Below are positions 6,876 through 8,244 of a stretch of 8,244 bases of DNA, piece after piece. The notes under the pieces were generated by a model. It saw only the letters and a list, made by a program, of their open reading frames with translations. It did no database searches and was not told the DNA's origin. Each line of letters opens with the position of its first letter. The first letter of the stretch is position 1. Both the position numbers and the translations under genes were made by a program. The DNA comes from Rhodoferax sp. (GTDB taxonomy: Bacteria; Pseudomonadota; Gammaproteobacteria; Burkholderiales; Burkholderiaceae_C). The stretch spans positions 1-8,244 of the forward strand of contig JAQGMQ010000034.1 in NCBI GenBank assembly GCA_028292305.1, written 5' to 3'.

Positions 6876-7738
6876 GCCGCGATGTGGCCGCGGCTGAGGC
6901 GGCCCAACAAGTTGAAGAGGGTCACGCAGACCATCACGGCGATGAGGAACACCAGCGAGATGGCGGCCGCGAACGGCCAGTTCTGCAGCGACGAGGCCTG
7001 TTGGTAGATGTACATGGGCATGAACAGCATCTGCCCGCCGCCGATCAGCGACTGCGAGATGAAAGCCGTGCTGCTGGCCGCGAAGGTCAACAAACAACCC
7101 GCCAGAATGCCGGGCAGCGTGAGGGGCAGGGTGATCTTGACGAAGGTGCGCAGGGCGCTGGCGCCGAGCGCGCTGGACGCGTCTTCCAGGTTAGGGTCGA
7201 GCTTCTGCAGCGCGGTGATCAGCGGCAGCGCCATCAACGGCAGCTGCACGTTGGCCAGCGCCACGATGAGCCCGTAACGCGTGTACAGCAGCTTCACCGG
7301 TTCCTCGATCCAGCCGAGCTGCGCCAGCAGGTTGTTGACGATGCCCTGCCGCCCGAGGATCACCACCCAGGCGAAGGTGCGCACCACCACACTGGTCAGG
7401 AGCGGCATGATGATGATCAGCATCAGCAGCTTCTGCATGGCGGCCGGGCTGCGCACGTAGCTCCAGGCCAGCGCATAACCCAGCAACAGGCACAGCAGCG
7501 TGGTCTGCAGGCCGAGCCAGAGCGTGTCGAACAGCACCGGCAGCGTGAAGCCGTCGGTGGCGATCTTCACGTACTGGTCGGGCCCGAAGGCCGTGAGGTC
7601 GGGCGAGGTGTAGAAGCTGATGCCGATCAGCAGCAGCAGCGGCGCCAGGAAGAACAGCACGAAGAACACCGCCAGCGGCGTGGCGAAGCCCAGGCTGTAG
7701 CCTGTGACCGGTGGGCCTTTGATTGCGGCGGTGCTCAT
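6872..7738 (-). CDS. ABC transporter permease, PotB-like
   Basis: A 288-residue inner-membrane permease of the same importer. The N-terminal segment at about 17-42 (LGFATPLAVFFVLFFLAPLL) is followed by a periplasmic stretch with FYTSPDLTAFGPDQYVKI, as in PotB-type subunits. Further hydrophobic segments lie at about 70-95, 103-128, 155-175, 205-225 and 257-278. RTFAWVVILGRQGIVNNLL (120-138) is a strong family signature. The EAA loop is at about 184-212: LEDASSALGASALRTF, then VKITLPLTLPGI. The start is ATG 7738, 24 bases after the substrate-binding-protein stop, with no strong Shine-Dalgarno. The family assignment is firm; the substrate is not readable from the permease. Confidence 0.95.
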   Translation of the reverse strand: MSTAAIKGPPVTGYSLGFATPLAVFFVLFFLAPLLLLIGISFYTSPDLTAFGPDQYVKIATDGFTLPVLFDTLWLGLQTTLLCLLLGYALAWSYVRSPAAMQKLLMLIIIMPLLTSVVVRTFAWVVILGRQGIVNNLLAQLGWIEEPVKLLYTRYGLIVALANVQLPLMALPLITALQKLDPNLEDASSALGASALRTFVKITLPLTLPGILAGCLLTFAASSTAFISQSLIGGGQMLFMPMYIYQQASSLQNWPFAAAISLVFLIAVMVCVTLFNLLGRLSRGHIAA

Positions 7739-7762
7739 CGTGCGGATGTCATCAAGTGCTGA

Positions 7763-8244
7763 TCACAACTTGATTTCGCGGTTGAAGCGGTCGATCCACG
7801 AAGAGCGGTTTTCGTTGATCTTCTTCCAGTCCTGGAACACGAACTTCTTCTTCATCTCGGCCGTGTCCTTGGCCAGCACCTTGGCGATCTCGCCTTCCAT
7901 CTTGACCTTGCTGTTGGTCGGCACCACGAGGTAGGGGCTCTGCATCAGCTTGCCCTGCACTTCGGGCGACAGCGCCACGTCGATGAGTTGCGCCGCGAGC
8001 GCCTTGTTGGGCGAATTCTTGACGATGTGGATGCTGGTCTTGAAGGCGATGGCGCCTTCCTTGGGCGCCACGAACTCCACCGGCACGCCGCGCGCCTTCA
8101 GGATCTGGATCGCGTTGAAGTTGCCCGGGCTGATGTCGACCTGCCCCTGCTGGAACAGCGCCGCCAGCGCCCCCGGGTTGGCGGCCACGGCCGCGAGATT
8201 GGGCTTGAGCTTCTCGATGGCCTTGAAGCCTTCTTCCACGTTGC
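7763..8244 (-). CDS. ABC transporter periplasmic substrate-binding protein, C-terminal part only
   Basis: The last 159 residues of an extracellular solute-binding protein of the PotD/FbpA-like class that captures substrate in the periplasm for the permease pair downstream. The signal peptide and first lobe lie beyond the right edge. Visible marks are LFQQGQVDISPGNFNAIQILKARGVPVEFVAPKEGA in separate blocks (the gate region where the gene product reaches back from lobe 2), KNSPNKALAAQLIDVALSPEVQ (a family-typical helix) and the C-terminal DWKKINENRSSWIDRFNREI, which closely resembles the end of many polyamine/opine-type binding proteins. Compared with the neighbours it is Lys/Asn-rich, as periplasmic binding proteins often are. 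The ATPase gene, absent here, is probably further upstream. The ligand cannot be assigned. Confidence 0.93.
   Translation of the reverse strand, partial: NVEEGFKAIEKLKPNLAAVAANPGALAALFQQGQVDISPGNFNAIQILKARGVPVEFVAPKEGAIAFKTSIHIVKNSPNKALAAQLIDVALSPEVQGKLMQSPYLVVPTNSKVKMEGEIAKVLAKDTAEMKKKFVFQDWKKINENRSSWIDRFNREIKL

Overview
The window is a GC-rich, densely coding bacterial segment, and every supportable gene lies on the minus strand. Transcription therefore runs from high to low coordinates. Base composition, gene content and a dispersed repeat (TTCGACAAGCTCAGCCCGAA on the minus strand) suggest a betaproteobacterium, probably Burkholderiales/Comamonadaceae. That is an inference from style, not a proven assignment. 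No stretch over 300 bases lacks a gene; the two longest gaps are 4509-4614 (106 b) and 2427-2568 (142 b).

In order of transcription, the right part (8244 down to 6060) holds the end of a periplasmic substrate-binding protein and two inner-membrane permeases of a polyamine/opine-type (PotD-PotB-PotC-like) ABC importer. The ATPase is not in the window. Next come a hydantoinase/dihydropyrimidinase-type amidohydrolase with a complete metal centre (6048-4615), an Asp/Glu/hydantoin-racemase-family protein (4508-3765) and an MFS transporter (3768-2569). Gaps are 24 b, a 4-b ATGA overlap, 11 b, 106 b and a 4-b GTGA overlap. The six genes look like one transcription unit for uptake and processing of a cyclic ureide or amide such as a 5-substituted hydantoin or dihydropyrimidine. 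The MFS protein would be a second importer or a product exporter.

The left part (2426 to beyond base 1) is one uninterrupted reading frame of 808 codons. It encodes a large ATP-binding LuxR-family regulator: an AAA/NACHT-like ATPase domain, then helical TPR-like repeats, then the linker that normally precedes a LuxR DNA-binding domain. That domain would lie just outside the window. A perfect 13-bp inverted repeat separates this gene from the operon and is a candidate terminator or operator.

The most notable point is that the racemase homologue lacks both cysteines that act as acid/base in characterised hydantoin racemases (Ala75 and Gly180/Ala181 stand in their places). The operon may therefore carry out something other than textbook hydantoin racemisation. 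Otherwise this looks like a catabolic operon of recognisable families. I see no CRISPR array, mobile element, tRNA or rRNA.
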